Source: Nitratireductor aestuarii (GTDB taxonomy: Bacteria; Pseudomonadota; Alphaproteobacteria; Rhizobiales; Rhizobiaceae). From it: DNA of 64,000 nucleotides. Both the position numbers and the translations under genes were made by a program. Shown in pieces: positions 53,637 to 62,600 of this stretch (the first letter of the stretch is position 1; each line of letters opens with the position of its first letter). The stretch covers positions 62,001 through 126,000 of the forward strand of contig NZ_BMIF01000007.1 in the NCBI RefSeq assembly GCF_014641695.1, written 5' to 3'. Under the pieces are notes generated by a model. It was not told where the DNA came from. It searched no databases and saw only the letters and a program-made list of their open reading frames with translations.

Positions 53637-53951
53637 ATGAGTGAGCCTGACGCGCTGTCCAAGACCATCGAAAGCCTTACCGCGACAGAATTTCATCTGC
53701 AGGATCAATGAAGCAAGATCGAAGAGGCGATTGAGCAGGCGAGGGTTTTCAGTACATTTCTTGCGGGAGTAGCATCCGCGATCTTCGCCGGCGGCGTGGT
53801 TGCACCGCTCATCGGATGGCTGCTGGAACAGACAAGAACTGATAGCTGGATAATCCTCTGGAGCGGTCTTCTTTGCACGTGTAGCGCAGCCCTGTTATAT
53901 GTATGGGCAGAGAATGAAGTCGAAGCCGCTTACGCACTGAAAAGGAGCTGA
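53637..53951 (+). pseudogene. Small two-helix membrane protein gene interrupted by an in-frame TGA
   Basis: ATG 53637, with GGGAGGGGG about 9 nt upstream, opens a frame of 24 codons that meets TGA at 53709-53711 (after HLQDQ) and then continues open in the same frame for 79 codons to TGA 53949. The second part encodes SKIEEAIEQARVF, a hydrophobic helix (STFLAGVASAIFAGGVVAPLIGWLL) and a second one (WIILWSGLLCTCSAALLYVW). No good start codon lies after the internal stop. It looks like a roughly 104-residue membrane protein with a nonsense mutation; read-through is the alternative. The next gene starts 3 bp later with AAGGAG inside this frame. Confidence 0.6.
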
Positions 53952-53954
53952 GTG

Positions 53955-54188
53955 ATGCAGGCTTGGGAATTCGCTCTTGTACAAGCAGTCATCGTCGCCA
54001 GTGCGCTATCGTTCTTTGGCTACAAAACGTGGCGCCATCATCAGCGCTTCGAGCGGCTCCGCGCGGAAATGGTTGCACTCGAAACCAAGCGGGCCGAGCT
54101 GCTTGCCAAGGTAGAGCGTATCAAAGCTGACGACCGCCGCAGCGGCAAGGCAAGGACCCGCTCCAACCCTGCGACTGCGGCGAGCTAG
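53955..54188 (+). CDS. Small membrane-anchored coiled-coil protein (77 aa)
   Basis: Not recognised. One N-terminal hydrophobic helix (about 5-22, FALVQAVIVASALSFFGY) is followed by a charged coiled coil (HHQRFERLRAEMVALETKRAELLAKVERI) and a basic tail. AAGGAG is 7 nt before the ATG and lies in the preceding frame, so the two small membrane genes were built as an operon and may form a pair. Convergent with the AraC gene, 7 bp away. Confidence 0.65.
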   Translation: MQAWEFALVQAVIVASALSFFGYKTWRHHQRFERLRAEMVALETKRAELLAKVERIKADDRRSGKARTRSNPATAAS

Positions 54189-54195
54189 CTCGTCG

Positions 54196-55128
54196 CTATT
54201 CTGCGAGCGCCATTATCTTCGGCGGTTGACCGCCGGCCAATCTGCGACGTTCCAATTCCCTATACTGTCCCGGCGTCATTCCTGTCTCGCGCTTGAAGAA
54301 GCGGTTGAAGTAGGCCGGATCCTGGAAGCCCAGCGCGTAGGCGATGCTGGAAATGGACGCGGTGGTAAAGACCAGCTCACGCTTGGCAAAGCGCACCAGA
54401 TGGAAGGCGGCCAGCTCCTGCACGCTGGCGCGGGCCTCATTCCTGGCGATGCGGTTCAGGTGGGGAACCGAAAGTCCAAGCTTTTCTGCATAGAAGCTCA
54501 CCGGTTTATGCTCCCGGCAGTGGGCGCTCAACAGCGACATCAGCAGATGCATGCGGCGACGGTCGCGCTCCCTGCTCGTCGGCGACGGATCACCATGCTC
54601 GTGGTTCACCTGGAGACGAGCCAGCCGCAGCATCAGCTCGGTGACCATAGCTTCCAGCAGCAGATTTCCACCCGGCCTGACACCTTGAACCTCGTCGTGG
54701 ATACGGTCCGAGAGGTCCATGAGCAGCAGCTGCTCACCAGAATTTGGGCTAAACGGGACTGTCCGCGACTGCGCCAGAAACTCGGCTATCGCCGGATCAG
54801 CCGCACCAATTGGCGTCAGCCTATCCTCAAGAACGGTGAAAACGAGCCCTTCCGAGCCCTGGACGTATTGAAATCCGTGCACGGCGCCGGGTGCGATATA
54901 GATGGCGCAGGGCGCGGAAAAAGGACGACGGCGCTCACCCTCCAGCAGTTCGCCCTCACCCTGCTGCAGCACAAAGACCTGGAACAGGCCCTCGTGGCGA
55001 TGAAGCGAAATCTCCCAATTGTGCAACTGGCTGCGCTGCGAAAGCGTCTCTCCGTGCAACCAGAAGTCACCCGAGTCCTCCGTTCCCTGCCGGTACAGCC
55101 GGTAACTTGGTACTTTGCTGCTACTCAT
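54196..55128 (-). CDS. pobR: AraC-family regulator of 4-hydroxybenzoate catabolism
   Basis: A 310-residue regulator with an N-terminal cupin (about 40-110, LHRHEGLFQVFVLQQGEGELLEG...IAPGAVHGFQY) for effector sensing and a C-terminal pair of AraC helix-turn-helix motifs (about 200-295, KPVSFYAEKLGLSVPHLNRIARNE and ISSIAYALGFQDPAYFNRFFKRETGMTPGQYR). It diverges from pobA with 108 bp between starts, so activation of pobA by 4-hydroxybenzoate is likely. GGGGGAG lies 5 nt before ATG 55128. An inverted repeat TCATATG/CATATGA (55125-55149) overlaps its start. Confidence 0.85.
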   Translation of the reverse strand: MSSSKVPSYRLYRQGTEDSGDFWLHGETLSQRSQLHNWEISLHRHEGLFQVFVLQQGEGELLEGERRRPFSAPCAIYIAPGAVHGFQYVQGSEGLVFTVLEDRLTPIGAADPAIAEFLAQSRTVPFSPNSGEQLLLMDLSDRIHDEVQGVRPGGNLLLEAMVTELMLRLARLQVNHEHGDPSPTSRERDRRRMHLLMSLLSAHCREHKPVSFYAEKLGLSVPHLNRIARNEARASVQELAAFHLVRFAKRELVFTTASISSIAYALGFQDPAYFNRFFKRETGMTPGQYRELERRRLAGGQPPKIMALAE

Positions 55129-55188
55129 ATGTCTCCCCCAGGCATATGATCAGAAAGTGCAGCAATTCGCCAATTTTGTCCATTGTGA

Positions 55189-56406
<1,218 letters not shown>

Positions 56407-56437
56407 GGCTGCGATCTGAAAACCCAAGCGAGGAACA

Positions 56438-56851
56438 ATGAGCGAGAAATCCAAGCGATATGAGCAGGGCATGGCCACGCGGCGCTCGGTGCTGGGCGAT
56501 GCCTGGGTCGACCGCGCGGAGGCCAACAAGACGGAATTCGATGCGCCGTTTCAGGAGCTCATCACGGAAGCCGCCTGGAGCCACGTCTGGTCGCGCCCCA
56601 ACTGGACCAAGCGGGAACGCTCGATCGTGACCATCGCCCTTCTCGCCGCCCTCGGTCAGCACGAAGAGCTGGCGATGCACGTGCGCGCGACGGTGAACAC
56701 GGGTGCGACGCCCGAGGACCTGCGCGAGGCCATGCTGCATGTCGCCATCTATGGCGGTGTTCCGGCTGCCAATCACGCGATCAAGATCATCAAGCAGACT
56801 CTCGCAGACATGGGCGAGGATCTGGGAAAAACATCGGGGACGCAGGCCTGA
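56438..56851 (+). CDS. pcaC: 4-carboxymuconolactone decarboxylase
   Basis: A 137-residue CMD-family enzyme, protocatechuate branch of the beta-ketoadipate pathway. The core WSRPNWTKRERSIVTIALLAALGQHEELAMHVRATVNTGATPEDLREAMLHVAIYGG is diagnostic. It follows pobA by 31 bp. In many rhizobia pcaD sits immediately before pcaC; here pobA occupies that place and no pcaD is in the window. Confidence 0.93.
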   Translation: MSEKSKRYEQGMATRRSVLGDAWVDRAEANKTEFDAPFQELITEAAWSHVWSRPNWTKRERSIVTIALLAALGQHEELAMHVRATVNTGATPEDLREAMLHVAIYGGVPAANHAIKIIKQTLADMGEDLGKTSGTQA

Positions 56852-56888
56852 CAGCCGCTTCTCGACAGGAATTGAATGGAGGACATGC

Positions 56889-57629
56889 ATGAAGAATTCA
56901 CTGCCCGAGGTGCACGGCTTCTTCCAGCGCGACCGTAGCTGGCATCCGCCGGCATTCGCGCCGGGCTATCGCAGCACCGTCGTTCGCTCGCCGCAGCGCG
57001 CACCGATCTCGTTTCCGAACACGTTGTCGGAAGTGACCGGGCCGGTCTTCGGCCACGCCCTGCTGGGCGAACTCGACAACGACCTGACGATCAACTACGC
57101 CAAGGCTGGCGAGAGCGCCATCGGTCCGCGCATCGTCGTCTATGGTCGCGTATTGGACGAGAATGGCCGTCCGGTTCCCAACTCGCTTGTGGAGTTCTGG
57201 CAGGCCAATGCCGGTGGACGATATCGCCACAAGAAGGACACCTATCTCGCGCCGCTCGATCCCAACTTCGGTGGTTGCGGACGCGCGGTCACGGACGCGG
57301 AAGGACGCTACTGGTTCCGCACCGTTCAGCCGGGCGCCTATCCCTGGCCGAACGGCGTCAACGACTGGCGCCCGGCGCACATCCACTTTTCGGTCTTCGG
57401 ACCCGGCTTCGTGCAGCGCCTGATCACCCAGATGTATTTCGAGGGCGACCCGATGATCTGGAAGTGTCCGATCGTGCGGACCATTCCGGACGAGCGCGCC
57501 ATTGAGCGGCTTATCGCCAAGCTGGACATGGAAGCGACGCAGCCATTCGACTCGCGTCTCTACAAGTTCGACATCGTGCTGCGTGGAAGCAATTCCACCC
57601 TGTTTGAAAATCGCAAGGAGGGCAACTGA
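56889..57629 (+). CDS. pcaH: Protocatechuate 3,4-dioxygenase beta subunit
   Basis: Intradiol ring-cleaving dioxygenase subunit carrying the non-haem iron. The 246-residue product shows all four ligands: Y112 (GRYRH), Y151 (GAYPW), H164 and H166 (AHIHFS). GGAGG lies 6 nt before ATG 56889; the frame is open further upstream but homology begins here. It pairs with PcaG encoded 2 bp downstream. Confidence 0.95.
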   Translation: MKNSLPEVHGFFQRDRSWHPPAFAPGYRSTVVRSPQRAPISFPNTLSEVTGPVFGHALLGELDNDLTINYAKAGESAIGPRIVVYGRVLDENGRPVPNSLVEFWQANAGGRYRHKKDTYLAPLDPNFGGCGRAVTDAEGRYWFRTVQPGAYPWPNGVNDWRPAHIHFSVFGPGFVQRLITQMYFEGDPMIWKCPIVRTIPDERAIERLIAKLDMEATQPFDSRLYKFDIVLRGSNSTLFENRKEGN

Positions 57630-57631
57630 TC

Positions 57632-58246
57632 ATGGCGCAGGAGCTCAACAGACTGAAGGAATCGCCTTCGCAGACCGCAGGCCCCTACGTTCATATCGGC
57701 CTCACGCCCAATTTCCTGGGCATCGAAGGGGTGTTCCCGGTCGATCTCGGCCGCGAGATGGTGAACGACGAGACCATTGGCGAGCGCATCGACGTCGTCG
57801 TTCGTGTGTTCGACGGGACGGGCACGGTCCTCAAGGACGTGCTGGTGGAGATCTGGCAGGCCGATGCGAAGGGGCTCTACAATTCGCCCAACGAGCCGCG
57901 CGGCAAGGCTGATCCCAACTTCACCGGCTGGGGGCGCATGGCCTCGGACATGGAGAACGGCGAATGCGTGTTCCGCACCATCAAGCCGGGTCAGGTTCCC
58001 TTCAACGACGGGCGCATGCAGGCTCCGCACATCAGCCTGTGGATCGTTGCCCGTGGCATCAATCTGGGCCTGCAGACGCGGATGTATTTTGCCGACGAAG
58101 ATGCAGCAAACCGGGTCGACCCCGTTCTGACGCGGCTTGAGCATCAGAACCGTGTCCCTACGCTCATTGCACCGCGCGAAGGAAACACTTACAAGTTCGA
58201 TATCCACCTGCAGGGTGAGAAGGAAACTGTTTTCTTCGACATTTGA
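57632..58246 (+). CDS. pcaG: Protocatechuate 3,4-dioxygenase alpha subunit
   Basis: Second, non-metal subunit of the dioxygenase (204 residues): SPSQTAGPYVHIGLTP, LVEIWQADAKGLYNSP, FTGWGRMASDMENGECVFRTIKPG, APHISLWIVARGIN. The iron ligands are partly replaced, as usual for this subunit. It forms the alpha-beta unit with PcaH. Two palindromic elements separate it from pcaB. Confidence 0.94.
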   Translation: MAQELNRLKESPSQTAGPYVHIGLTPNFLGIEGVFPVDLGREMVNDETIGERIDVVVRVFDGTGTVLKDVLVEIWQADAKGLYNSPNEPRGKADPNFTGWGRMASDMENGECVFRTIKPGQVPFNDGRMQAPHISLWIVARGINLGLQTRMYFADEDAANRVDPVLTRLEHQNRVPTLIAPREGNTYKFDIHLQGEKETVFFDI

Positions 58247-58266
58247 TGCCCCCGGGCATCCCCAGG

Positions 58267-58315
58267 GAGCGGGATGAGGAAAAGTGTGAAGCGGTTTTCC
58301 GCCCGCATCCCGCTC
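58267..58315. repeat. Rhizobial-type intergenic palindrome (first)
   Basis: GAGCGGGATG (58267-58276) pairs with CATCCCGCTC (58306-58315); inside, GGAAAA/TTTTCC form a second short stem around the GTGTGAAGCGG loop. The inner sequence closely resembles the abundant dispersed palindromes of Rhizobiaceae genomes (…GAAAAGTGTGAAGCGGTTTTC…). It lies just after pcaG. Confidence 0.65.
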
Positions 58316-58330
58316 TATCTCTTTGTAGTA

Positions 58331-58378
58331 GATCGCGTCTATAAAGTCGGGTCTATCTGAACCGACTTCATCGCGATC
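58331..58378. repeat. Intergenic palindrome (second), before pcaB
   Basis: GATCGCG (58331-58337) and AAGTCGG (58344-58350) pair with CCGACTT (58362-58368) and CGCGATC (58372-58378), giving an interrupted hairpin that ends 17 bp before pcaB. Its composition differs from the first element. Possibly another dispersed rhizobial repeat family; it may form a stem at the pcaB leader. Confidence 0.55.
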
Positions 58379-58395
58379 CAGAGCGAGGGACCCTC

Positions 58396-59466
58396 ATGAG
58401 CGCCGCTGCCATCGACCACCCATTCTTTACAAAACTGGTTGGAGATGAAGAGGCGGCGGCGCTTTTTTCGGTCGAAGCCGAGGTCGATGCGCTGTTGCGT
58501 TTCGAGCTCGCACTTGCCCGCGCGGAAAGCCGGCATGGCATCATTCCGGCGGAAGCCGTACCCGCCATCGAAGCAGCCCTCAACGGCTTCACGCCCGACG
58601 TGGAAGCAATTGCCACTGGTCTCGGCAACGACGGTGTGGTGATCCCTGCCCTGCTCAAGCAGCTGAGGGCGAAGCTCAGCGACGACCTCCGCCCGCATCT
58701 GCATTTCGGAGCAACCAGTCAGGATGCGATCGATACGGCGCTGGCACTTCGGCTTGCCAAGGCGATCGTCCTTCTGGACGAGCGGCTGGAACAGGTCATC
58801 AACGCCCTTGACGCACTCGAAGACCGCGACGGGGCGGTGGAAGTGATGGGGCACACCCGCATGCAGGCTGCAATTCCCGTTGCCGCTCGCCGCAAGATCC
58901 GCTCCTGGAGTGATCCGCTCCTGCGCGACCGCGCGCGGCTCAAGGCAGTCGGTACAGACGTCGAGGTGCTACACCTCGGCGGCGCCGCAGGAACTCTCGA
59001 AAAGTTCGACGGCAAGGGCAACCTCGTCGCCGCCGACATGGCAGCAGAACTCAAGCTCCGGCCGGTCGACCAGCCGCGCCACACCGAGCGCGACGGTATT
59101 GCCGCCTTCGCGTCGGTGCTGTCGCTCATCACGGGAAGCCTCGGCAAGTTCGGGCAGGACGTGGCGCTGATGGCGCAGAACGAGGTCGGCGAGATCAACC
59201 TCGCAACAGGCGGCGGATCGTCCGCCATGCCGCACAAGAAGAACCCGGTTCCAGCCGAGGTGCTGGTGACACTTGCGCGCTTCAACGCAACGCTTCTGTC
59301 CGGCATGCACCACTCGGTCGTGCATGAGAACGAGCGCTCGGGAGCTGCCTGGACGCTGGAATGGATGCTCCTGCCCCAGATGGTGGTGGCAACCGCAGCG
59401 GCACTGCGGCTGGCCAGCAACCTTGCACAGAACATCTCGTTCAACGGGGTCAATCGCTCAGTTTAG
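58396..59466 (+). CDS. pcaB: 3-carboxy-cis,cis-muconate cycloisomerase
   Basis: Fumarase/aspartase superfamily enzyme (356 residues) acting after the dioxygenase. The superfamily signature GGGSSAMPHKKNPVPAEV, and LHFGATSQDAIDTA and VMGHTRMQAAIPV, are present. Length matches short rhizobial PcaB forms lacking the C-terminal extension. It lies in the same direction as pcaCHG, across the two palindromes, so partial uncoupling of its expression is possible. The B12 operon promoter starts 13 bp after its stop. Confidence 0.94.
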   Translation: MSAAAIDHPFFTKLVGDEEAAALFSVEAEVDALLRFELALARAESRHGIIPAEAVPAIEAALNGFTPDVEAIATGLGNDGVVIPALLKQLRAKLSDDLRPHLHFGATSQDAIDTALALRLAKAIVLLDERLEQVINALDALEDRDGAVEVMGHTRMQAAIPVAARRKIRSWSDPLLRDRARLKAVGTDVEVLHLGGAAGTLEKFDGKGNLVAADMAAELKLRPVDQPRHTERDGIAAFASVLSLITGSLGKFGQDVALMAQNEVGEINLATGGGSSAMPHKKNPVPAEVLVTLARFNATLLSGMHHSVVHENERSGAAWTLEWMLLPQMVVATAAALRLASNLAQNISFNGVNRSV

Positions 59467-59479
59467 CAAGAAGGGCGCA

Positions 59480-59509
59480 TTGACCGCGTGATAGCGCATT
59501 GGTTATATC
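59480..59509 (+). promoter_or_regulatory. Candidate promoter of the B12 uptake operon
   Basis: TTGACC (59480-59485), an 18-nt spacer and TATATC (59504-59509) place transcription at about 59516, just before the riboswitch. It begins 13 bp after the pcaB stop. Confidence 0.6.
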
Positions 59510-59520
59510 GCATTTCACTC

Positions 59521-59705
59521 AAGGTGCCGCTCGTTTCGCGAGCGGTTAAAAGGGAATACGGAGGGCAATAGCCCGCATACCGTAGCTGCTCCCGCAACTG
59601 TGAGCGTGGAGGTCTCTCCAATTGCCACTGGACGACAAGTCCGGGAAGGCGGGGAAACCGTTGAAACGCGAGCCAGGAAACCTGCCTTGGGCGTCACCTA
59701 CCGGA
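59521..59705 (+). ncRNA. Cobalamin riboswitch aptamer
   Basis: The conserved AdoCbl/B12 aptamer elements are in order: AGGTGCC near the 5' end, GGGAA, the GCTGCTCCCGCAACTGTGAGC core at 59585-59605 (conserved junction), GCCACTG, GGGAAGGC and the B12 box GAGCCAGGAAACCTGCC (59670-59686). It sits between the promoter and btuB, so cobalamin should shut off btuB and the downstream uptake genes. Confidence 0.93.
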
Positions 59706-59767
59706 TGCGGGATGCTTCCGGGGCTGTGGTCTTCGCAGTGGTGACGGAAGTCATCGCTGGCGGACCT

Positions 59768-59818
59768 GGGGCGCAACACCCCTCCCACCAGCACACGTGT
59801 GTCTGTCGTTCGGAGGGG
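59768..59818 (+). promoter_or_regulatory. Riboswitch expression platform with SD-sequestering helix
   Basis: The btuB ribosome site GGAGGGG (59812-59818), 6 nt before the ATG, is perfectly complementary to CCCCTCC (59779-59785). GGGG (59768-59771) can pair instead with CCCC (59779-59782), a competing anti-sequestor. An ACACGTGT palindrome sits in the loop. The layout indicates control of translation rather than termination; no U-tract is seen. Confidence 0.65.
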
Positions 59819-59824
59819 CTATCC

Positions 59825-61708
59825 ATGTCCTCGCGCTATCTATGGCTTATTTTCTCGGCCACATCGGCCATTTCACTCTGCACTGCTTCACTGCCCGCAC
59901 TGGCGCAGGAACTGAGGCTCGATACAATCGTCGTGTCGCCCAACCGCGCACCGACGAAGGTCAGCGAAACGGGATCTTCCGTCACCGTAATCGATGAGCA
60001 AACGATCGAAGAGCAGTCCCAGCCGCTGGTGCTCGACTATCTGGCGACTGTGCCGGGCGTTTCGCTCGCCACCCCGGGTGGCGCAGGAACGGAGACGAGC
60101 CTGTCGCTGCGCGGTGCTCCGCGCCGCTACGTGAAGACGCTCTACAACGGCATCGATCTTGCCGACATAACAGCGCCCCAGGTGCAGACCTCGTACCAGT
60201 ACCTGCTGACGGGCGGCATCACCTCGATGGAAGTGCTGCGCGGTTCGCAGAGCACGCTCTACGGATCCGATGCCATCGCGGGTGTCATCAGCGTCGATAC
60301 GCTGGGCGACATCCGGCCCGGCATCACCCACATCATCGGCGCGGAAGGCGGATCTTTCGGCACTGCCTCGGGAATCTATGGTCTGCGCGCAGCCAATGAC
60401 GCAGGCAAGTTCGCCGCGAATATCGTGGGCTTCCATACTGATGGAATTTCTGCTGCGGCGGCCGGTACTGAACGCGACGGCTACCAGAACCTGACCGGCG
60501 ATTTCAACGGTGAGTATCGGTTCAATGACGTGTTCTCAGTCTTTGCCAGCGGTTTCATCATCGATGCGGAGGCCGAGTTCGATCAAGATAGTCCGAAGCC
60601 GCCCATTGATGATCCCACTTCCGAAAATCTCAACAAGACCCGCCATGTGGCCGGTCGTGTGGGCTTCAACATGGATTTCATGGACGGACGCCTCAAGAAC
60701 ACCTTCTCAGTACAGGGAATGAAGTTCGACCGCCGACTGCACAGCGTCCACACCACTCTCGGTGAGTATGACGCCAGGTATGAGGGAGGGCGCACCAAGT
60801 TCGATTATCAGGGCTCGTTCGAGGCTACGGACTGGCTGACGCTCCGCTATGGCGCTGATCATGAGCGGCAGAATGCGGTTTTCAGTGACGATTCCGGTTC
60901 GCTGCCCACCGATGACCGGATGCACGATACCGGTATCTGGCTGCAGGGCGACCTGCAGCCGATCGAGAACCTGTTCCTGTCAGCCGGCCTCCGCCGTGAC
61001 GAACATAACCGCTACGGCGACGAGACGACCTACCGCCTCTCCGGCACCTATCTCTTCGATCAGACCGGCACCCGCCTGCATTCATCCTACGGCACCGGCT
61101 TCCGCGCGCCGAGCCTCTACGAGCTCTATGCGCCCTTCGCTGGCGACCCAACGCTACGGCCAGAGACCAGCAAGAGCTTCGACATCGGCGTTGAACAGGA
61201 GTTCCTGGATGGCGCGCTGGTTGCCGACCTCACCTACTTCAACCTGCAGATCGAAAACCTCATCATCTACAACAATGCAACTTGGGGATATGAGCAGATC
61301 GACGGGCGCTCGCGCATGAGCGGTGTCGAGGCGTCCGTGAGCTACGACGTCAATGACCAGCTGAAGCTCGGCGGTTCCTACACCTACACGGATGCCGTGG
61401 ATCAGTACGACGTGCGCCTGCCACAGGTGGCCCGCCACATGGTTGGACTGACCGCCACCTACAAGCCCGCCGAAAAGTGGACTGTATCCGGAACCGGAAG
61501 GATCGCGCTCGACACCACCGCGATCGACGGCAGCGAACTCGACGATTATTTCCTGCTGAACGCCAAGGTTGCCTACAAGCCGGATGAGGACAAGGAACTC
61601 TATCTGCGCGTAGAGAACCTGCTCGATCAGGACTACCAGACGGTGCGCGGGTTCAACAATCCGGGCATTGGCGTATTCGCTGGCTTCAAGATGGCCTTTC
61701 AGCCGTGA
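59825..61708 (+). CDS. btuB: TonB-dependent vitamin B12 receptor
   Basis: Outer-membrane 22-strand barrel with plug (627 residues). Signal peptide about 1-25 (ASLPALAQ), TonB box-like LDTIVVSP (about 29-36), plug domain (VLDYLATVPGVSLATPGGAGTETSLSLRGAP), barrel strands and a C-terminal FAGFKMAFQP ending in an aromatic-x-Pro variant of the usual terminal strand. ATG 59825 is set by the SD at 59812-59818; the open frame extends upstream through the riboswitch but is not coding there. It heads the uptake operon. Confidence 0.92.
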   Translation: MSSRYLWLIFSATSAISLCTASLPALAQELRLDTIVVSPNRAPTKVSETGSSVTVIDEQTIEEQSQPLVLDYLATVPGVSLATPGGAGTETSLSLRGAPRRYVKTLYNGIDLADITAPQVQTSYQYLLTGGITSMEVLRGSQSTLYGSDAIAGVISVDTLGDIRPGITHIIGAEGGSFGTASGIYGLRAANDAGKFAANIVGFHTDGISAAAAGTERDGYQNLTGDFNGEYRFNDVFSVFASGFIIDAEAEFDQDSPKPPIDDPTSENLNKTRHVAGRVGFNMDFMDGRLKNTFSVQGMKFDRRLHSVHTTLGEYDARYEGGRTKFDYQGSFEATDWLTLRYGADHERQNAVFSDDSGSLPTDDRMHDTGIWLQGDLQPIENLFLSAGLRRDEHNRYGDETTYRLSGTYLFDQTGTRLHSSYGTGFRAPSLYELYAPFAGDPTLRPETSKSFDIGVEQEFLDGALVADLTYFNLQIENLIIYNNATWGYEQIDGRSRMSGVEASVSYDVNDQLKLGGSYTYTDAVDQYDVRLPQVARHMVGLTATYKPAEKWTVSGTGRIALDTTAIDGSELDDYFLLNAKVAYKPDEDKELYLRVENLLDQDYQTVRGFNNPGIGVFAGFKMAFQP

Positions 61709-61718
61709 GTGAATACTG

Positions 61719-62600
61719 ATGACAACGGGCGGCCTCCTCAAGCGATCGACCGGCCTTGCGCTGGTGGCGCTGGCGGCTGCCCTGTTCGCGCCTGCACCCG
61801 ACGCAGAGGCACAGCAGTCGCTGCCCAAGGTAATGTCGCTCAACCTCTGCACGGATCAGCTGGCGATGGCGCTTGCTGATCCGGAGCAGCTCATGTCTGT
61901 CTCTTTTCTCGCCAGGGACCGGACCATCTCGCCCATGTGGCGGGAGGCGCAGAACTTTCCCGTCAACCACGGGATTGCGGAGGAGGTGTTTCTGGAGCAG
62001 CCGGATCTCGTCGTCACCGGCACCTTCTCGCAGCACAATACAACGTTCCTGCTGCGGCGCGTTGGCCTGCCTGTCGAAGAGTTCGACTTCGCCATGACGC
62101 TCGAAACCATTCCCGGCGAAATCCGGCGCATGGGCGCGCTGCTGCATCAGCAGGAAAAGGCGGAGAAGCTTGCCTCCGATTTCGCGGCCTCGCTCGACGC
62201 GATCGAAAAGCAGCAGTGCGAGCCGAAGCCGACCATCCTTGCCTTTGAGCAAAACGGGATTTCGCCCGGCAGGGACACGCTCGCCGACTCCGTGTTCCGG
62301 GCAGCCGGCTTCCGCAACCTGGCGGCAGAAGCCGGGTTGGTGGGTGCCGCCCCCTTCCCGCTCGAGCTGGTTGTTGCGCAGGAGCCGGACGTGATCGTGG
62401 TGCAGGCGAGCGAGGACGAAGCGCCAACGCTCGGCGCCTATGTGCTGCGCCACCCGGCGATGAAGCATCTCAATTCGCGCATCGATGCCTTTCTTCCACC
62501 CGGATCATGGGCATGCAATGGGCCGCTCATCATCGATGCTGTGAAGGCGCTGGCAGAATTGAGACAGAAGGTTGCGCCCTGCGCGGAGACGACCGAATGA
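61719..62600 (+). CDS. btuF: Periplasmic cobalamin-binding protein of ABC transporter
   Basis: A 293-residue cluster A-II type binding protein (PF01497-like fold). Signal peptide about 1-31 (STGLALVALAAALFAPAPDAEA). Body: KVMSLNLCTDQLAMALADPEQLMSVSF and EEVFLEQPDLVVTGTFSQHNT, then PDVIVVQASEDE. The riboswitch and btuB upstream make cobalamin the best ligand guess; haem or siderophore is less likely. It starts 10 bp after btuB and overlaps btuC by 4 nt. Confidence 0.82.
   Translation: MTTGGLLKRSTGLALVALAAALFAPAPDAEAQQSLPKVMSLNLCTDQLAMALADPEQLMSVSFLARDRTISPMWREAQNFPVNHGIAEEVFLEQPDLVVTGTFSQHNTTFLLRRVGLPVEEFDFAMTLETIPGEIRRMGALLHQQEKAEKLASDFAASLDAIEKQQCEPKPTILAFEQNGISPGRDTLADSVFRAAGFRNLAAEAGLVGAAPFPLELVVAQEPDVIVVQASEDEAPTLGAYVLRHPAMKHLNSRIDAFLPPGSWACNGPLIIDAVKALAELRQKVAPCAETTE

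Noticed and set aside
53709-53711. TGA as a selenocysteine codon
   Set aside because: No SECIS-like hairpin is evident just downstream, and the protein is a small membrane protein without a redox motif at that point.
59600-59824. In-frame extension of btuB into the leader
   Set aside because: The segment is the cobalamin riboswitch; the SD and signal peptide fix the start at 59825.
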